Virus record (IMG/VR): IMGVR_UViG_3300044732_000442
Span: 1 to 64,000 of that record
Direction: 5' to 3' (one strand)
Length of the DNA stretch: 64,000 nt
Source of the DNA: a virus
This document shows, piece by piece, positions 8,213 to 17,518 of this stretch. Positions within the stretch are counted from its first letter, which is position 1, and each line of letters opens with the position of its first letter. Both the position numbers and the translations under genes were made by a program. The notes under the pieces are model-generated. The model was not told where the DNA came from. It did not search any database and was given only the letters and a program-made list of their open reading frames with translations.

Positions 8213-9589
8213 TTAGATTACAATACTATAATCACCCTGGTCGTACCAGCCTTCCCAAGATTTCATCCATGCACCTTCGGTATTAACATAGCGATACTGT
8301 ATGCTAGTTGTCAAATTGGTAACATATTCAACTGTAGTAGCTTGGGCACTATCAAATGATACAAACCATTCTCCCATAGAACTATCATATTCAATAATAT
8401 CATTGGCATATGCTACTACATTACCCCATGCGATAGTAGTATCACCTTCGCTACCTATGTTGTCTACTATTAAGTAACGCATTCCATTTTCTGCGGGAGG
8501 TAACCCTGCATTTGGTCCTGTGACTAATGGGTTAATCACGCTGTCTACAGGATCCAATGTATTTTGAGGCAGGGTATCTGGGTCAATATCATATATCAAT
8601 AATCTATCATCTACTGGGTCAGGCACAATAGTACCTACAATCTCAGTGTCCATAAAAGGATTCTGTAACCATATCTGACTAATACCCGGTCTTACAGTTC
8701 CGTATACATTCAATAGACTTGACCAATACAAACTTGTATTAGGGTTAGGTGGTAAATCTAAATCCTCATTGCTTGGATAAAAATCTTGATTAGCTGGTAA
8801 TAATTGTAAACTATTACCTATCAATAGTAACTTGTATCCATATGGAGTAATCTTTTGTCGTGTACCTAATAATAAATCATCATTCTGTATATCATCTAGT
8901 GCTTTACCAGAGAATATACTTGCTATAATCTTTTCAATAACACCCATCTTTTTAAGTTTAGCCGCATTGCTAATCCATATAGGCATATAGAATTTCCAAC
9001 TCATTACATCAATAGGATTACCTGTACCTTGTGGTATGCTACGACTGCTGAAGGTTAAACCATCTTGGTAAACAACTGATAGTGAAGTCCAATCAATAAA
9101 GTTATCAGTACTTTGTATTTCTAATGAAGGATTGAATAGTGTACCTAATTGTTCAATCAATTGTAATTTTTGATTATAATTAGTTGTCCACAAATCTACA
9201 GTCATTCTTAATGTATAAGGTACAGGCATCAATCTTTCAACAGTAAATGCTTGCCCTTGCACTGTTTCATAACTTTGAGTTTCTGTATTGTAACTACGTT
9301 GACGAACTTGTATCTTGTCAATGAATGTAGGATCTTGTGTTCTACGTTGATCGTATTCTAAAGCAGTAATATAATAAGTGATTAACGGTGCGCTAGGTAA
9401 ATTGCTAGCACTATTGTTAGCAATAATAGTACTTGCTTGTCTACTTGAATCACCATACATAATTGGTACACGAACAAGTATTTCATTACCTGCCGGGTCT
9501 TTACCTTTAGTAACATACCAATTACTAAAGATTTTTCCAAATTGAATTAGAAATCTGCGGACCTGATTATCATAAAAGAAAGCTGCCAT
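8213..9589 (-). CDS. Tail sheath stabiliser/completion protein, gp15-like
   Basis: 458 residues. The N-terminal third (AAFFYDNQVRRFLIQFGKIF, then RVPIMYGDSSRQAS and PLITYYITALEYDQRR) is the conserved core of the protein annotated as proximal tail sheath stabiliser in T4-like aquatic phages. The C-terminal part is an extension with acidic loops. It lies 3 bases after the gp14-like gene in the same minus-strand unit, consistent with neck/tail-joining work. The gp15 assignment rests on recognition of the N-terminal pattern, not on alignment. Confidence 0.62.
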   Translation of the reverse strand: MAAFFYDNQVRRFLIQFGKIFSNWYVTKGKDPAGNEILVRVPIMYGDSSRQASTIIANNSASNLPSAPLITYYITALEYDQRRTQDPTFIDKIQVRQRSYNTETQSYETVQGQAFTVERLMPVPYTLRMTVDLWTTNYNQKLQLIEQLGTLFNPSLEIQSTDNFIDWTSLSVVYQDGLTFSSRSIPQGTGNPIDVMSWKFYMPIWISNAAKLKKMGVIEKIIASIFSGKALDDIQNDDLLLGTRQKITPYGYKLLLIGNSLQLLPANQDFYPSNEDLDLPPNPNTSLYWSSLLNVYGTVRPGISQIWLQNPFMDTEIVGTIVPDPVDDRLLIYDIDPDTLPQNTLDPVDSVINPLVTGPNAGLPPAENGMRYLIVDNIGSEGDTTIAWGNVVAYANDIIEYDSSMGEWFVSFDSAQATTVEYVTNLTTSIQYRYVNTEGAWMKSWEGWYDQGDYSIVI

Positions 9590-9592
9590 ATA

Positions 9593-11311
9593 TTATATTA
9601 CCGGTGGAATTGGATCTGGTGCTATTGTCAAAATAGTTGACAATGCTTGTTTCTGTGGTATACTTGTACCATCAGTTGTTATTGTTACATTACTATTATT
9701 TATGAAGCTAGATTGTTGTGACAAATCTGTTTCAGTGAATCCTGTAGGCGTTCTGACATTTTTAGATATACGAACCCATATTCTACCATCCCAACGATAG
9801 AGAATTTGCGGTAGATAATCTGTACGTAAGAAGTATGCACCCACTTCTGGATTTTGCGGGAAAGCAATTCCTGCCCCTGTTGGGAATCCATTTGGTGCTT
9901 CTGCAGTGCCATCTAAATAGCCAGTTGTATAGCCAAAGCTTCTTGGACTACTACGAGCAATGAATTGGAATCGTGGATCAGTATCTGCTCGATAGTCCAT
10001 AGTATCTGGACCGTATGGTTCTGTTCCTGTAAAGTTTGGAGCTTCTGGGTTTTGATCGGCGAAAGCATATGTATTATCTGATGTACCATATGGTCCTGTA
10101 ATAGGCCCTGTTGGCAATGCTGTTAATACTATCTCACCTTCAACTGCTCCTGAACCATTGCCAATTAGTGTTGGTGCAATAGTAGCTGTCTCTAAGTTTA
10201 TCTGTCTTGCAACCCTTAAAGGATCAAATGTCATGTCTGCTGACATATCCCAAATACTTTGTACAGTTGTTTTAGGTATACGTAATATAGGACTTGCATT
10301 TTTGTAAGCAGGACTACGAACTATTGCTACCACACCAGTTGCAACAACAGGAGCTCCATTATTGTTAGCTAAAACATTTATAGGTGGAGCAGGTTGATTA
10401 TATTTACCTGATAATTGAGTATCACTTTCATATACACCATATGTAGGAACAATATATAAATTAGTTCTATCATAACCTGACTTAGGTACTAATCTGTCAG
10501 CTTCTTCAAGTATAGCATTATTGATTTGTAGATTTTTATTATATGTAGCAAGAATATCTTTGAGATTTTGATTAGGATCAAGTTCCCAATATACTGTATT
10601 AGGTGGTACAATACCAATTGGTACTTCTTGTTTAGATATATAATTCTTATCACCAAATGTAATACTATAACCAGCTGGATATACTTTATTACTATCCCAT
10701 AATCCAAGGTAATTATCTTGATTAATTGGTTCAGATAATATCTGACTAAATTCTTCACTATCAACTAATGGTTCACATTTAATACGCCATAAATGCGGAT
10801 ACCATGTAGGACTAAATCCTTCACTAGCAAAATTACCATCAGTAATCTGATAAAATCTTTTTAATGCAACTGGTATAGTTTCTTTTAATGGATTATAATC
10901 TAATAAGTGAGGTAATTCTAATACATCACCAACCATTAACTTACGACCAACTAAATCAATCATATCGTTATAATGAACAGTAATAAAGATAATGTCATTG
11001 TTTAAGAATAATCCAAATTGACTTAAATCAAAATCTAAATTCTGTACATTATAATGACCACGTAATCTATAAATATTAGGATCATACGTTCTATCTCTAT
11101 TCTCTAAAAATAATAAATCTTGTATATTGGTTGGATTTAATGAATCATATTGTGGCTGTGTATAGTCAATACTCGCACCCTGATCTGTTGGTCCTAAGTA
11201 TTTGTGAATATATAAATCAGTGGCGCCAACAGTAAACATCTCTGATATTGTTTTATCAAAGAAACGGTAATCATTTGATTTCGTGGGGTGATATAATGAG
11301 AGTCTAGGCAT
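9593..11311 (-). CDS. Neck protein, gp14-like
   Basis: 572 residues, longer than T4 gp14 (256). The N-terminal ~210 residues carry the conserved pattern of aquatic phage gp14 (FLENRDRTYDPNIYRLRG, FGLFLNNDIIFITVHYNDM, GDVLELPHL, WYPHLWRIKCEPL). The rest is a phage-specific extension rich in Pro/Thr/Gly. Neck proteins close the head and join it to the tail. Its ATG is six bases from a minus-strand late promoter. Confidence 0.65.
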   Translation of the reverse strand: MPRLSLYHPTKSNDYRFFDKTISEMFTVGATDLYIHKYLGPTDQGASIDYTQPQYDSLNPTNIQDLLFLENRDRTYDPNIYRLRGHYNVQNLDFDLSQFGLFLNNDIIFITVHYNDMIDLVGRKLMVGDVLELPHLLDYNPLKETIPVALKRFYQITDGNFASEGFSPTWYPHLWRIKCEPLVDSEEFSQILSEPINQDNYLGLWDSNKVYPAGYSITFGDKNYISKQEVPIGIVPPNTVYWELDPNQNLKDILATYNKNLQINNAILEEADRLVPKSGYDRTNLYIVPTYGVYESDTQLSGKYNQPAPPINVLANNNGAPVVATGVVAIVRSPAYKNASPILRIPKTTVQSIWDMSADMTFDPLRVARQINLETATIAPTLIGNGSGAVEGEIVLTALPTGPITGPYGTSDNTYAFADQNPEAPNFTGTEPYGPDTMDYRADTDPRFQFIARSSPRSFGYTTGYLDGTAEAPNGFPTGAGIAFPQNPEVGAYFLRTDYLPQILYRWDGRIWVRISKNVRTPTGFTETDLSQQSSFINNSNVTITTDGTSIPQKQALSTILTIAPDPIPPVI

Positions 11312-11317
11312 ATCTAT

Positions 11318-11325
11318 TATTTATC
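11318..11325 (-). promoter_or_regulatory. Late promoter GATAAATA, minus strand
   Basis: On the complement, GATAAATA ends six bases before the ATG at 11311. It would drive the gp14-, gp15- and Nudix genes from a nearly leaderless RNA. Confidence 0.8.
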
Positions 11326-11375
11326 GTTTATGTACTGTTCAGTAAATAGAATAAGAAAATGGGTCAATCTCACGG

Positions 11376-11404
11376 TTGACAACAAATGGAACATATGCTA
11401 TAAT
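11376..11404 (+). promoter_or_regulatory. Consensus sigma70 promoter
   Basis: TTGACA, 17-base spacer, TATAAT: perfect consensus boxes. An ATG lies six bases after the -10 box and opens an 8-codon leader frame (11411-11437). Confidence 0.9.
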
Positions 11405-11410
11405 ACACAA

Positions 11411-11437
11411 ATGCGCTATAAAATTAGGAGAACTTAA
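11411..11437 (+). CDS. Eight-codon leader ORF (possible)
   Basis: ATG at the predicted start of transcription, reading MRYKIRRT, then TAA overlapping the ATG of the next gene as TAATG. The Shine-Dalgarno AGGAG of the main gene lies inside it. It may couple translation; it may also be chance. Confidence 0.35.
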   Translation: MRYKIRRT

Positions 11438-12630
11438 TGGCAACACGTAAACCCGCAAGTAAAATCATTAAAGCTAGTGATTATTCACAGGTTAAGACAC
11501 TTAACCCCAGAGACCCGGACACTGAATATTTAGGTCCTGAACCTATGTTTGCCGTACAACCCGATCCAGATAGACGCCGAGTCGCACTTATGCGTAGTTT
11601 CACATGGTATGGTCGCTTCTATGGTAAAAAAGATGCTAAAGAATTCTTATCACAATACTTAGACCTACGTGAACGCCCACAAGAGGCTAAAATCATGCGT
11701 AAGATTGATGAGAAAGAATGTATCAACACACTAGCTTGGTTAGCACGTATGGAATTACGTGGACTAGAACTATCTGAAACCGAATCAGATACACTACAAA
11801 ACGAAATCAAACGTTTGCTTGAAACAATACATAAGCCACAAATTATTGAACAATCAGCAACAGGCGCACCTGATACTCCCGCAAGACCTAACATTCAGGA
11901 AATCTTAAAAGATAAAGCACGTGAAGCCGGTGGTGAACTTGAAGGATTGTTTGATGAATATATTACATCAGGTGCCGGATCTAAACATACATTACGACCA
12001 ATTGATGAAGTGGCTAAAAAGAATGTAATGCCACAACATATCAGTTTGTTAACCGATGTATGGAAAAAGAAACTGAACGAAATTGAAGAAGTATTGAAAG
12101 GTACAGATAGTCAATTAGTACAGGGTTATCAACATCTAACAAAAACACAATTAAAAAATATTGTGAAGTTTATTGAGTTGGTTATTAGTGATTTGAACAG
12201 TTACATTAGTGTTAAGAAAGCCGCAAAAGCTCCTAGGGCACGTAAGGCGGTACCTGTGGAGAAGATTGTAGCAAAACTTAAGTATCTTAAAACATTCAAA
12301 GATACTGCAAGTAAACTTGATTTGTTAAGTATCAGTCCTATCAAGCTTCATGGTGCAAGTGAAGCTTGGGCCTATGACACTGCCAAACGTAAGTTACATC
12401 ATTACATTGCCGATGACTATAGTAAAACCTTTACAGTTAAAGGTAGCACGTTGTTGGGATTTGATACCGTACAGAGTGAAGTAAAGACATTACGTAAACC
12501 TAGTGAACAGATTAAAGAAGTTATGGGTAGTAAGCCGGCCGCACGTAAGTATTTTAAAGATATTAAAGCAGTTAGTACAACACCTAATGGTAGGTTTAAT
12601 GACCAAATGATTATTTTGAAAGCATTTTAA
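11437..12630 (+). CDS. Conserved early protein of unknown function
   Basis: 397 residues, Lys/Glu-rich, mostly helical. N-terminal half contains SFTWYGRFYGKKDAKEFL and LAWLARMELRGLEL; the C-terminal half has AYDTAKRKLHHYIADDYSKTF followed by VKGSTLLGFD. No enzyme motif recognised. It has a consensus sigma70 promoter and a good RBS, and its stop overlaps the start of MazG (TAATG), so it is probably an early gene linked to nucleotide metabolism or host takeover. Function unknown. Confidence 0.75.
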   Translation: MATRKPASKIIKASDYSQVKTLNPRDPDTEYLGPEPMFAVQPDPDRRRVALMRSFTWYGRFYGKKDAKEFLSQYLDLRERPQEAKIMRKIDEKECINTLAWLARMELRGLELSETESDTLQNEIKRLLETIHKPQIIEQSATGAPDTPARPNIQEILKDKAREAGGELEGLFDEYITSGAGSKHTLRPIDEVAKKNVMPQHISLLTDVWKKKLNEIEEVLKGTDSQLVQGYQHLTKTQLKNIVKFIELVISDLNSYISVKKAAKAPRARKAVPVEKIVAKLKYLKTFKDTASKLDLLSISPIKLHGASEAWAYDTAKRKLHHYIADDYSKTFTVKGSTLLGFDTVQSEVKTLRKPSEQIKEVMGSKPAARKYFKDIKAVSTTPNGRFNDQMIILKAF

Positions 12631-13064
12631 TGAGTAATATTGATTTAAACAAATACAAAGATTTTGTAGAAGCTGTAACCAGCAAGGCAAGCAATGACTT
12701 GACTACATTCATGGACCGGTGTGATGAACTTGATGGTAATTACATTGGTGATGGTGTACATGGTCCTGATATCAATGTACCACTTTTACTTACAGCTTGT
12801 CTTGGATTAGCGGCTGAATGTGGAGAATTTATTGAAGTGCCCAAGAAGATGTTTTTTCAGGGCAAACCACTGACAGAAGCAGAGGTGTTTCATTTAAAGC
12901 GTGAGTTGGGTGATGTTATGTGGTATTGGATTAATGCTTGTCGTGCGTTGAATTTAGATCCAAATGAAGTTATTGCAGAGAATGTTCGTAAGTTAGAGAG
13001 TAGATATCCCGGTGGAAGTTTTGATGCGTTTTACAGTGAAAACCGTAAAGAAGGTGATATCTGA
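12630..13064 (+). CDS. mazG: MazG-like nucleotide pyrophosphohydrolase
   Basis: 144 residues. The metal-binding motifs are visible: LAAECGEFIE (ExxE type) and LKRELGDVMWY (ExxD), then LDPNEVIAENVRKLESRYPGGSFD, which is typical of MazG-type enzymes. They hydrolyse (d)NTPs to monophosphates. In aquatic phages MazG is a frequent auxiliary gene, proposed to shape nucleotide pools or ppGpp signalling. It is translationally coupled to the upstream early gene. Confidence 0.9.
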   Translation: MSNIDLNKYKDFVEAVTSKASNDLTTFMDRCDELDGNYIGDGVHGPDINVPLLLTACLGLAAECGEFIEVPKKMFFQGKPLTEAEVFHLKRELGDVMWYWINACRALNLDPNEVIAENVRKLESRYPGGSFDAFYSENRKEGDI

Positions 13065-13070
13065 TAAATA
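13063..13070 (+). promoter_or_regulatory. Late promoter GATAAATA
   Basis: Overlaps the MazG stop codon and precedes the propeller gene at 13090; followed by an RBS-covering inverted repeat. Confidence 0.8.
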
Positions 13071-13087
13071 TGTTAAAGGTTAACATA
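13069..13087 (+). promoter_or_regulatory. RBS-sequestering hairpin at late promoter
   Basis: Inverted repeat TATGTTAA-AGG-TTAACATA; the RBS AAAGG lies in arm and loop. The left arm overlaps the late promoter, so late RNA would lose it. Confidence 0.6.
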
Positions 13088-13089
13088 TT

Positions 13090-14043
13090 ATGGATATCGG
13101 AGCAGGAATAACATTTGGTGCTGGGGTTGCAATAACACCTGAACCACCTCAAGGGAATAAGGCTATATTTGGATACGGTCTAACCTACTCAGGAGCGTGG
13201 ATTGGATTATCAATGACCAATTTAGTATCAAACACCGGGATAGTTGGAAATGACGTAACAGGTGTGGGTACCGGCAGAGGCACTCTTGCAGCCGCAGGAT
13301 ATGGAACAGATAAAGCTATATTTGGATATGGAACTACTAACGCAGGACTTTCTGGAGTAGTAGCAATGACCAACAAAGTATCAAATACAGGTGTTGTAGC
13401 TACAGATACTACAGGGGTTGGCACTCGTAGAAGTAATTTAGCAGCCGCATGTTATGGCACTGATAAGGCTATATTTGGTTATGGATGGCTTGACTTTAAC
13501 CCTCCCTTTGTATCAATTACTAACCTAGTATCAAACACCGGTGTTGTTGCAGGTGATACTACAGGTGTTGGTTATGCTAGATTTGCATTAGCCGCCGCAG
13601 GATATGGAACAGATAAAGCTATATTTGGATATGGATTTGGTAATGTTGGTGAAGGTTATACAAGTATAACTAACAAAGTATCAAACACCGGTGTTGTTGC
13701 TAGTGACACAACGGGTGTTGGTTCTCCTAGAAATGATCCATCAGCTACCGGTTATGGTAATGACAAAGCTATGTTTGCACTTGGATATAATGGAAGTACC
13801 GGAGGTTATAAATCAATAACTAATCTAGTAAGTAATACCGGAGTAGTTGCTACTGATACAGCAACTGTAGCTACCGGTAGATTCCAAGCACCGGCTGCAG
13901 TTTATGGCAATGACAAAGCTATATTAGGATCTGGATCCGGTGGATATGTAACTAACTTGATAAGTAATACAGGGGTTGTTGCAAGTGACACAGCAGGTGT
14001 AGGAACTGATAGAAGTGGCCAAGCAGGCGCAGCCTACGGTTAA
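13090..14043 (+). CDS. Kelch-like propeller, family B, six repeats
   Basis: 317 residues: a short leader (MDIGAGITFGAGVAI) and six ~50-residue repeats of the form KAIFGYG - variable loop - MTN/ITNLVSNTGVVATDTTGVGTAR - AAAGYGTD. The GYG strand, the Arg near the end and the repeat length match kelch-type beta-propeller blades; six blades would close a ring. Repeats 5 and 6 are the most divergent. It follows a late promoter, so a virion surface or binding role is likely. No direct evidence of ligand. Confidence 0.72.
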   Translation: MDIGAGITFGAGVAITPEPPQGNKAIFGYGLTYSGAWIGLSMTNLVSNTGIVGNDVTGVGTGRGTLAAAGYGTDKAIFGYGTTNAGLSGVVAMTNKVSNTGVVATDTTGVGTRRSNLAAACYGTDKAIFGYGWLDFNPPFVSITNLVSNTGVVAGDTTGVGYARFALAAAGYGTDKAIFGYGFGNVGEGYTSITNKVSNTGVVASDTTGVGSPRNDPSATGYGNDKAMFALGYNGSTGGYKSITNLVSNTGVVATDTATVATGRFQAPAAVYGNDKAILGSGSGGYVTNLISNTGVVASDTAGVGTDRSGQAGAAYG

Positions 14044-14063
14044 TCATAATGTTAGTGTCTCCC

Positions 14064-14071
14064 GATAAATA
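14064..14071 (+). promoter_or_regulatory. Late promoter GATAAATA
   Basis: 35 bases before the ATG of the family A propeller at 14099; RBS AAAGG lies between. Confidence 0.78.
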
Positions 14072-14098
14072 CAATATACGTATCTAAAGGTAACAATT

Positions 14099-15082
14099 AT
14101 GTCAATAACGATAACAGGTGGAATATCATTTGGTGGTGGAGTAGGGATAACTGCCGCTCCACCTGCAACTCCAACAGCGGCTTGGTTTGCAGGTGGAGGT
14201 GGTGCTGGCGGTCAAGCTTCTATTGTTCAACGTATAACATATGCAACAGATACAGCAACAGCAACAGTACGAGGTCCATTAGATGGAGTGCGATATGCTC
14301 AAGGCGCTACCAGTGATCTTAATTATGGGTGGTATGCTGGAGGTAAAATTGGGTCTCCCTTATCTATGGTGTCACGCATAACATATGCAACAGACACTAA
14401 CACTGCAAGTAATCGCGGTCCACTAAGTTATAGAGCATATTATATTGCCGCAACAGGAAATACTACATATGGTTGGTTTGGAGGAGGATTAGACTTTGAT
14501 GGCTTTTCAAACGTAAAGGTATCTACTGTATCTAGAATAACGTATGCAACAGATACTGACACCGGTACTTCTAGAGGGAGACTATCAAGCATATTCTTTG
14601 GAATGGCTGCGGCCGGTAATACAACTGATGGTTGGTTTGGCGGAGGAGAAAGCTCTAGCGGAACATCGTCAACAGTTAATAGAATAACATATGCAACAGA
14701 CACTGCTACTGCAAGTGTAAAGGGTCCATTAAGTTTAGCTAGACAAAGATTGGCTGCAACCGGTACCCCTAGTTATGGATGGTTTGGAGCTGGCTATAAC
14801 CCTGGTACTCCTTTTTTTAGTAGTGTAGATCGTATTGATTATGCTAATGATACAACAACAGCTAGTACTCGCGGACCATTAAGTTCAGCTAGAATAGGTC
14901 TAGCGGCATCAACCGATAGTGATACATATGGATGGTTTGGTGGTGGATACAATTCTCCATCTCCGGGACAGAAAACAACAGTAGACCGTATTACATATGC
15001 AACTGATACCGCAACTGCAACTGAACGTGGCCCGTTGAGTTCTGCAAGAACTTATTTGGCTGCAAGCTCAGGTTTACAATAA
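14099..15082 (+). CDS. Kelch-like propeller, family A, six repeats
   Basis: 327 residues. Leader MSITITGGISFGGGVGITAAPP, then six repeats of pattern GWFGGG - variable loop - RITYATDTATA - RGPLS - AR..LAATGN. The double/triple Gly after an aromatic strand is the hallmark of kelch blades. The sixth repeat ends the protein with SSGLQ, as in the other family A members. Paralogues lie at 24803, 49800 and 58198. Confidence 0.75.
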   Translation: MSITITGGISFGGGVGITAAPPATPTAAWFAGGGGAGGQASIVQRITYATDTATATVRGPLDGVRYAQGATSDLNYGWYAGGKIGSPLSMVSRITYATDTNTASNRGPLSYRAYYIAATGNTTYGWFGGGLDFDGFSNVKVSTVSRITYATDTDTGTSRGRLSSIFFGMAAAGNTTDGWFGGGESSSGTSSTVNRITYATDTATASVKGPLSLARQRLAATGTPSYGWFGAGYNPGTPFFSSVDRIDYANDTTTASTRGPLSSARIGLAASTDSDTYGWFGGGYNSPSPGQKTTVDRITYATDTATATERGPLSSARTYLAASSGLQ

Positions 15083-15103
15083 ACAGTCTCTATGGCGTAA
15101 CCT

Positions 15104-15111
15104 GATAAATA
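15104..15111 (+). promoter_or_regulatory. Late promoter GATAAATA
   Basis: Precedes the gp13-like neck gene. Confidence 0.78.
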
Positions 15112-15131
15112 CATTATACAGGTAAACAACT

Positions 15132-15929
15132 ATGACAATATCAGCTACTGCAAATATACTATCTACGCCATCTGGTTTAACACTAGATGAACTAAAACAG
15201 GCACTATTCCAAAACGTTAGATATCGTCTAGGAGATGGTATCATTGACTTGGAACTAGACCCTCAACACTATGAGGCTGCATATAACTACGCTATCAAAG
15301 TATATCGTCAAAGAGCACAAAACGCTACGGCAGAATCCTATACTCTTTTTACAATAGAAAAGAATGTTGATACATATACTCTACCACAAGAATTCATTAA
15401 CGTCAGATGTTTATATCGTAGAACAGTTGGTCTAGAAACAGGGCCAAGTTCTAGTAGTTTTGATCCATTCAGTTCAGCTATTCTTAATACATATTTGCTA
15501 AACTATAACTATGCAGGTGGTATGGCAACATATGACTTCTATGCCGGTTATGTTGAATTAGCCGCACGTATGTTTGGTGGATATGTTGTTTATACATTTG
15601 ATCCAGTAACCAAAGTATTACGTATTGTACGTGATCCAAAAGGTTCCGGTGAACGTATATTGATTTGGGCAGATGTACAAAGAACACAAGAGGTATTGTT
15701 ACAAGATCCAGGTGCTGGTGTATGGATTGGTGATTGGGTATTTGCTGTATTAAAAGGTATCATTGGTGAAGCACGTGAGAAGTTTGCTAGCATTGCAGGC
15801 CCGGGTGGTGGCACAAGTTTAAATGGTGCGGCAATGAAGGCTGAAAGTAAACAACTTCAACAAGAACTCATTGAAGAACTAAAACGTTATGTGGATTATA
15901 GTCAACCGTTGACTTGGGTACAAGGCTAA
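15132..15929 (+). CDS. Neck protein, gp13-like
   Basis: 265 residues. The segment LGDGIIDLELDPQHYEAAYNYAIKVYRQRAQNA, shortened here as LDPQHYEAAYNYAIKVYRQR, together with YTLPQEFINVRCLYRR and IWADVQRTQEVL, is the conserved pattern of gp13 in aquatic T4-like phages. gp13 and gp14 form the collar closing the filled head. It is followed at once by the packaged-effector candidate, whose ATG overlaps its stop. Confidence 0.75.
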   Translation: MTISATANILSTPSGLTLDELKQALFQNVRYRLGDGIIDLELDPQHYEAAYNYAIKVYRQRAQNATAESYTLFTIEKNVDTYTLPQEFINVRCLYRRTVGLETGPSSSSFDPFSSAILNTYLLNYNYAGGMATYDFYAGYVELAARMFGGYVVYTFDPVTKVLRIVRDPKGSGERILIWADVQRTQEVLLQDPGAGVWIGDWVFAVLKGIIGEAREKFASIAGPGGGTSLNGAAMKAESKQLQQELIEELKRYVDYSQPLTWVQG

Positions 15930-16811
15930 ATGAGAGCAATTGAATTTTTAACAGAAGCTAGAAACAGAATGTATCAATACATCAAAAGTATTGTTCCTAC
16001 CTGGCCTGAATATATTGTTAAAGATTGGCTCTATCAGGGATTTGGTCGTTATAATGATGAAAATCCTAAACGCAGATTATTGACTATGCTAAATCGTGAG
16101 GGTTTAAATAGAAACACTCAATGGCAATTTGTTCCTAACATGAAGTTTACTATGGATAATATGTGGACTACTCATACTTTAAGAAAACTCCAAGGTCGAG
16201 CCGGCGGACTTAGCGATATGGGAATGGACGTTCCCAGAGATTCTGAAAGACATGCTACACAAGCACAGTTAGCACAAAAACAAGGCGGTGTTAGAAGTGA
16301 ACCGGTGATACTAATTAAAAGACCTGACGGATACGAACTATTAGAAGGTTGGCATAGAACTATTCAGCACTTTCATAAATTTCCAGATGGTTACACGGGT
16401 CCTGCTTATGTTGCAGTTGCTCAAAGTAAGCAAGGTGTAGCGGAAGGCAATTTTGATTCCTTCAAATTTGGTAAGCCAATTACCTTTACTGCCTACCATT
16501 CTTCCGATTCAAAAATAAAAAGAATTCTCCCAACAGACGAATTTTATTTCAGTGATGATAGATACACATGGGAAGGAAACTATCTTTACAAAATAAAGAT
16601 AACTTTGAAAAATCCTTATGTCGTGCTAGATCAGAAAGCAGGGTACGAAGGTCATGCTACAGACTCTCTTCCAAAGATAAAGGCAGCTGGGTATGACGGG
16701 GTTATATATACCCCACATTCTGTTGATTATGGGTTTAGACAAGGCGTTTGTTTTTACCCACAAAAGCAAATATCTAACATCAAGTTAGTTAACTCTGATA
16801 GTGGTAAATAA
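15930..16811 (+). CDS. Putative packaged effector: targeting peptide, ParB-like and ADP-ribosyltransferase-like domains
   Basis: 293 residues. Residues 1-9 (MRAIEFLTE, then A) match a T4-type capsid-targeting peptide with a prohead-protease site. Residues ~120-165 (EPVILIKRPDGYELLEGWHR) resemble a ParB/sulfiredoxin-like fold. A second possible cleavage site, QGVAE before G, is at 169-173. Residues ~185-288 resemble small ADP-ribosyltransferases found in phage polyproteins: YHSS (189-192), FYFSDD (205-210), AGYDGVIY (253-260) and QGVCFYP (271-277), the last with Q where many have E. T4 Alt is a known packaged ADP-ribosyltransferase. Function inferred; motif matches are by eye. Confidence 0.55.
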   Translation: MRAIEFLTEARNRMYQYIKSIVPTWPEYIVKDWLYQGFGRYNDENPKRRLLTMLNREGLNRNTQWQFVPNMKFTMDNMWTTHTLRKLQGRAGGLSDMGMDVPRDSERHATQAQLAQKQGGVRSEPVILIKRPDGYELLEGWHRTIQHFHKFPDGYTGPAYVAVAQSKQGVAEGNFDSFKFGKPITFTAYHSSDSKIKRILPTDEFYFSDDRYTWEGNYLYKIKITLKNPYVVLDQKAGYEGHATDSLPKIKAAGYDGVIYTPHSVDYGFRQGVCFYPQKQISNIKLVNSDSGK

Positions 16812-16835
16812 TATAATTAAGGATAACCTAAACAG

Positions 16836-16864
16836 TTTACATTACAATTCTCCTGTAGTACAAT
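16836..16864 (+). promoter_or_regulatory. Sigma70-like promoter
   Basis: TTTACA, 17-base spacer, TACAAT. Drives the dNMP kinase gene. Confidence 0.7.
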
Positions 16865-16885
16865 ATGTATTACAGGAGTTACCAT

Positions 16886-17518
16886 ATGATTATTGGAGTT
16901 ACAGGATTGATCGGTAGCGGCAAGGACACAATTGCTGACTATCTTTGCACATTTCACGGGTTCAAACGTGTTAGTTTTGCGGCATCATTAAAAGACGCAG
17001 TAGCAGCCGTCTTTGGTTGGAATAGAGAATACTTAGAAGGTTCTACTAAAACCAGTCGTGCTTGGCGAGAACAAAAAGACCAATGGTGGAGTGACCGACT
17101 AGGTATGGAAATCACCCCACGATGGATATTACAATATTGGGGGACAGAAGTCTGTCGTAATGGGTTTCATAAAGATATTTGGGTAGCAAGTGTAGAGAAC
17201 AAACTACGCCAAACAGATGAAAACATTGTGATTACCGACTGTCGTTTTGTCAATGAAGTTAACTCTATTAAAAGTGTAGGTGGTATCACGATGCGTGTTA
17301 ACAGGGGTGAACGTCCTGTCTGGTATAGTGCGGCAGTTGATTACAATAATGAACCTGAAGGTAGTGAACAAAAATTGAAAGCTATGGTAGAGTTAGGAAA
17401 CTATGCTGTCCATGCGAGTGAATATAGTAGTGTTGGTTTATTGTATGATTATTATATTGACAACAATGGTTCAATAGATGAGTTACATAAGCAAGTGAAC
17501 TCAGTGGTCAACTTGTAA
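16886..17518 (+). CDS. Deoxynucleoside monophosphate kinase (T4 gp1-like)
   Basis: 210 residues from the ATG at 16886, chosen because the RBS CAGGAG lies eight bases upstream; an earlier ATG at 16865 abuts the -10 box. P-loop GLIGSGKDT at residues 6-14, then FKRVSFAASLKDAVA and WRE..D.WW-type segments and TPRWILQYWGTEV, all typical of phage dNMP kinases. The enzyme phosphorylates dGMP/dTMP-type nucleotides recovered from host DNA. Own early-type promoter. Confidence 0.85.
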   Translation: MIIGVTGLIGSGKDTIADYLCTFHGFKRVSFAASLKDAVAAVFGWNREYLEGSTKTSRAWREQKDQWWSDRLGMEITPRWILQYWGTEVCRNGFHKDIWVASVENKLRQTDENIVITDCRFVNEVNSIKSVGGITMRVNRGERPVWYSAAVDYNNEPEGSEQKLKAMVELGNYAVHASEYSSVGLLYDYYIDNNGSIDELHKQVNSVVNL

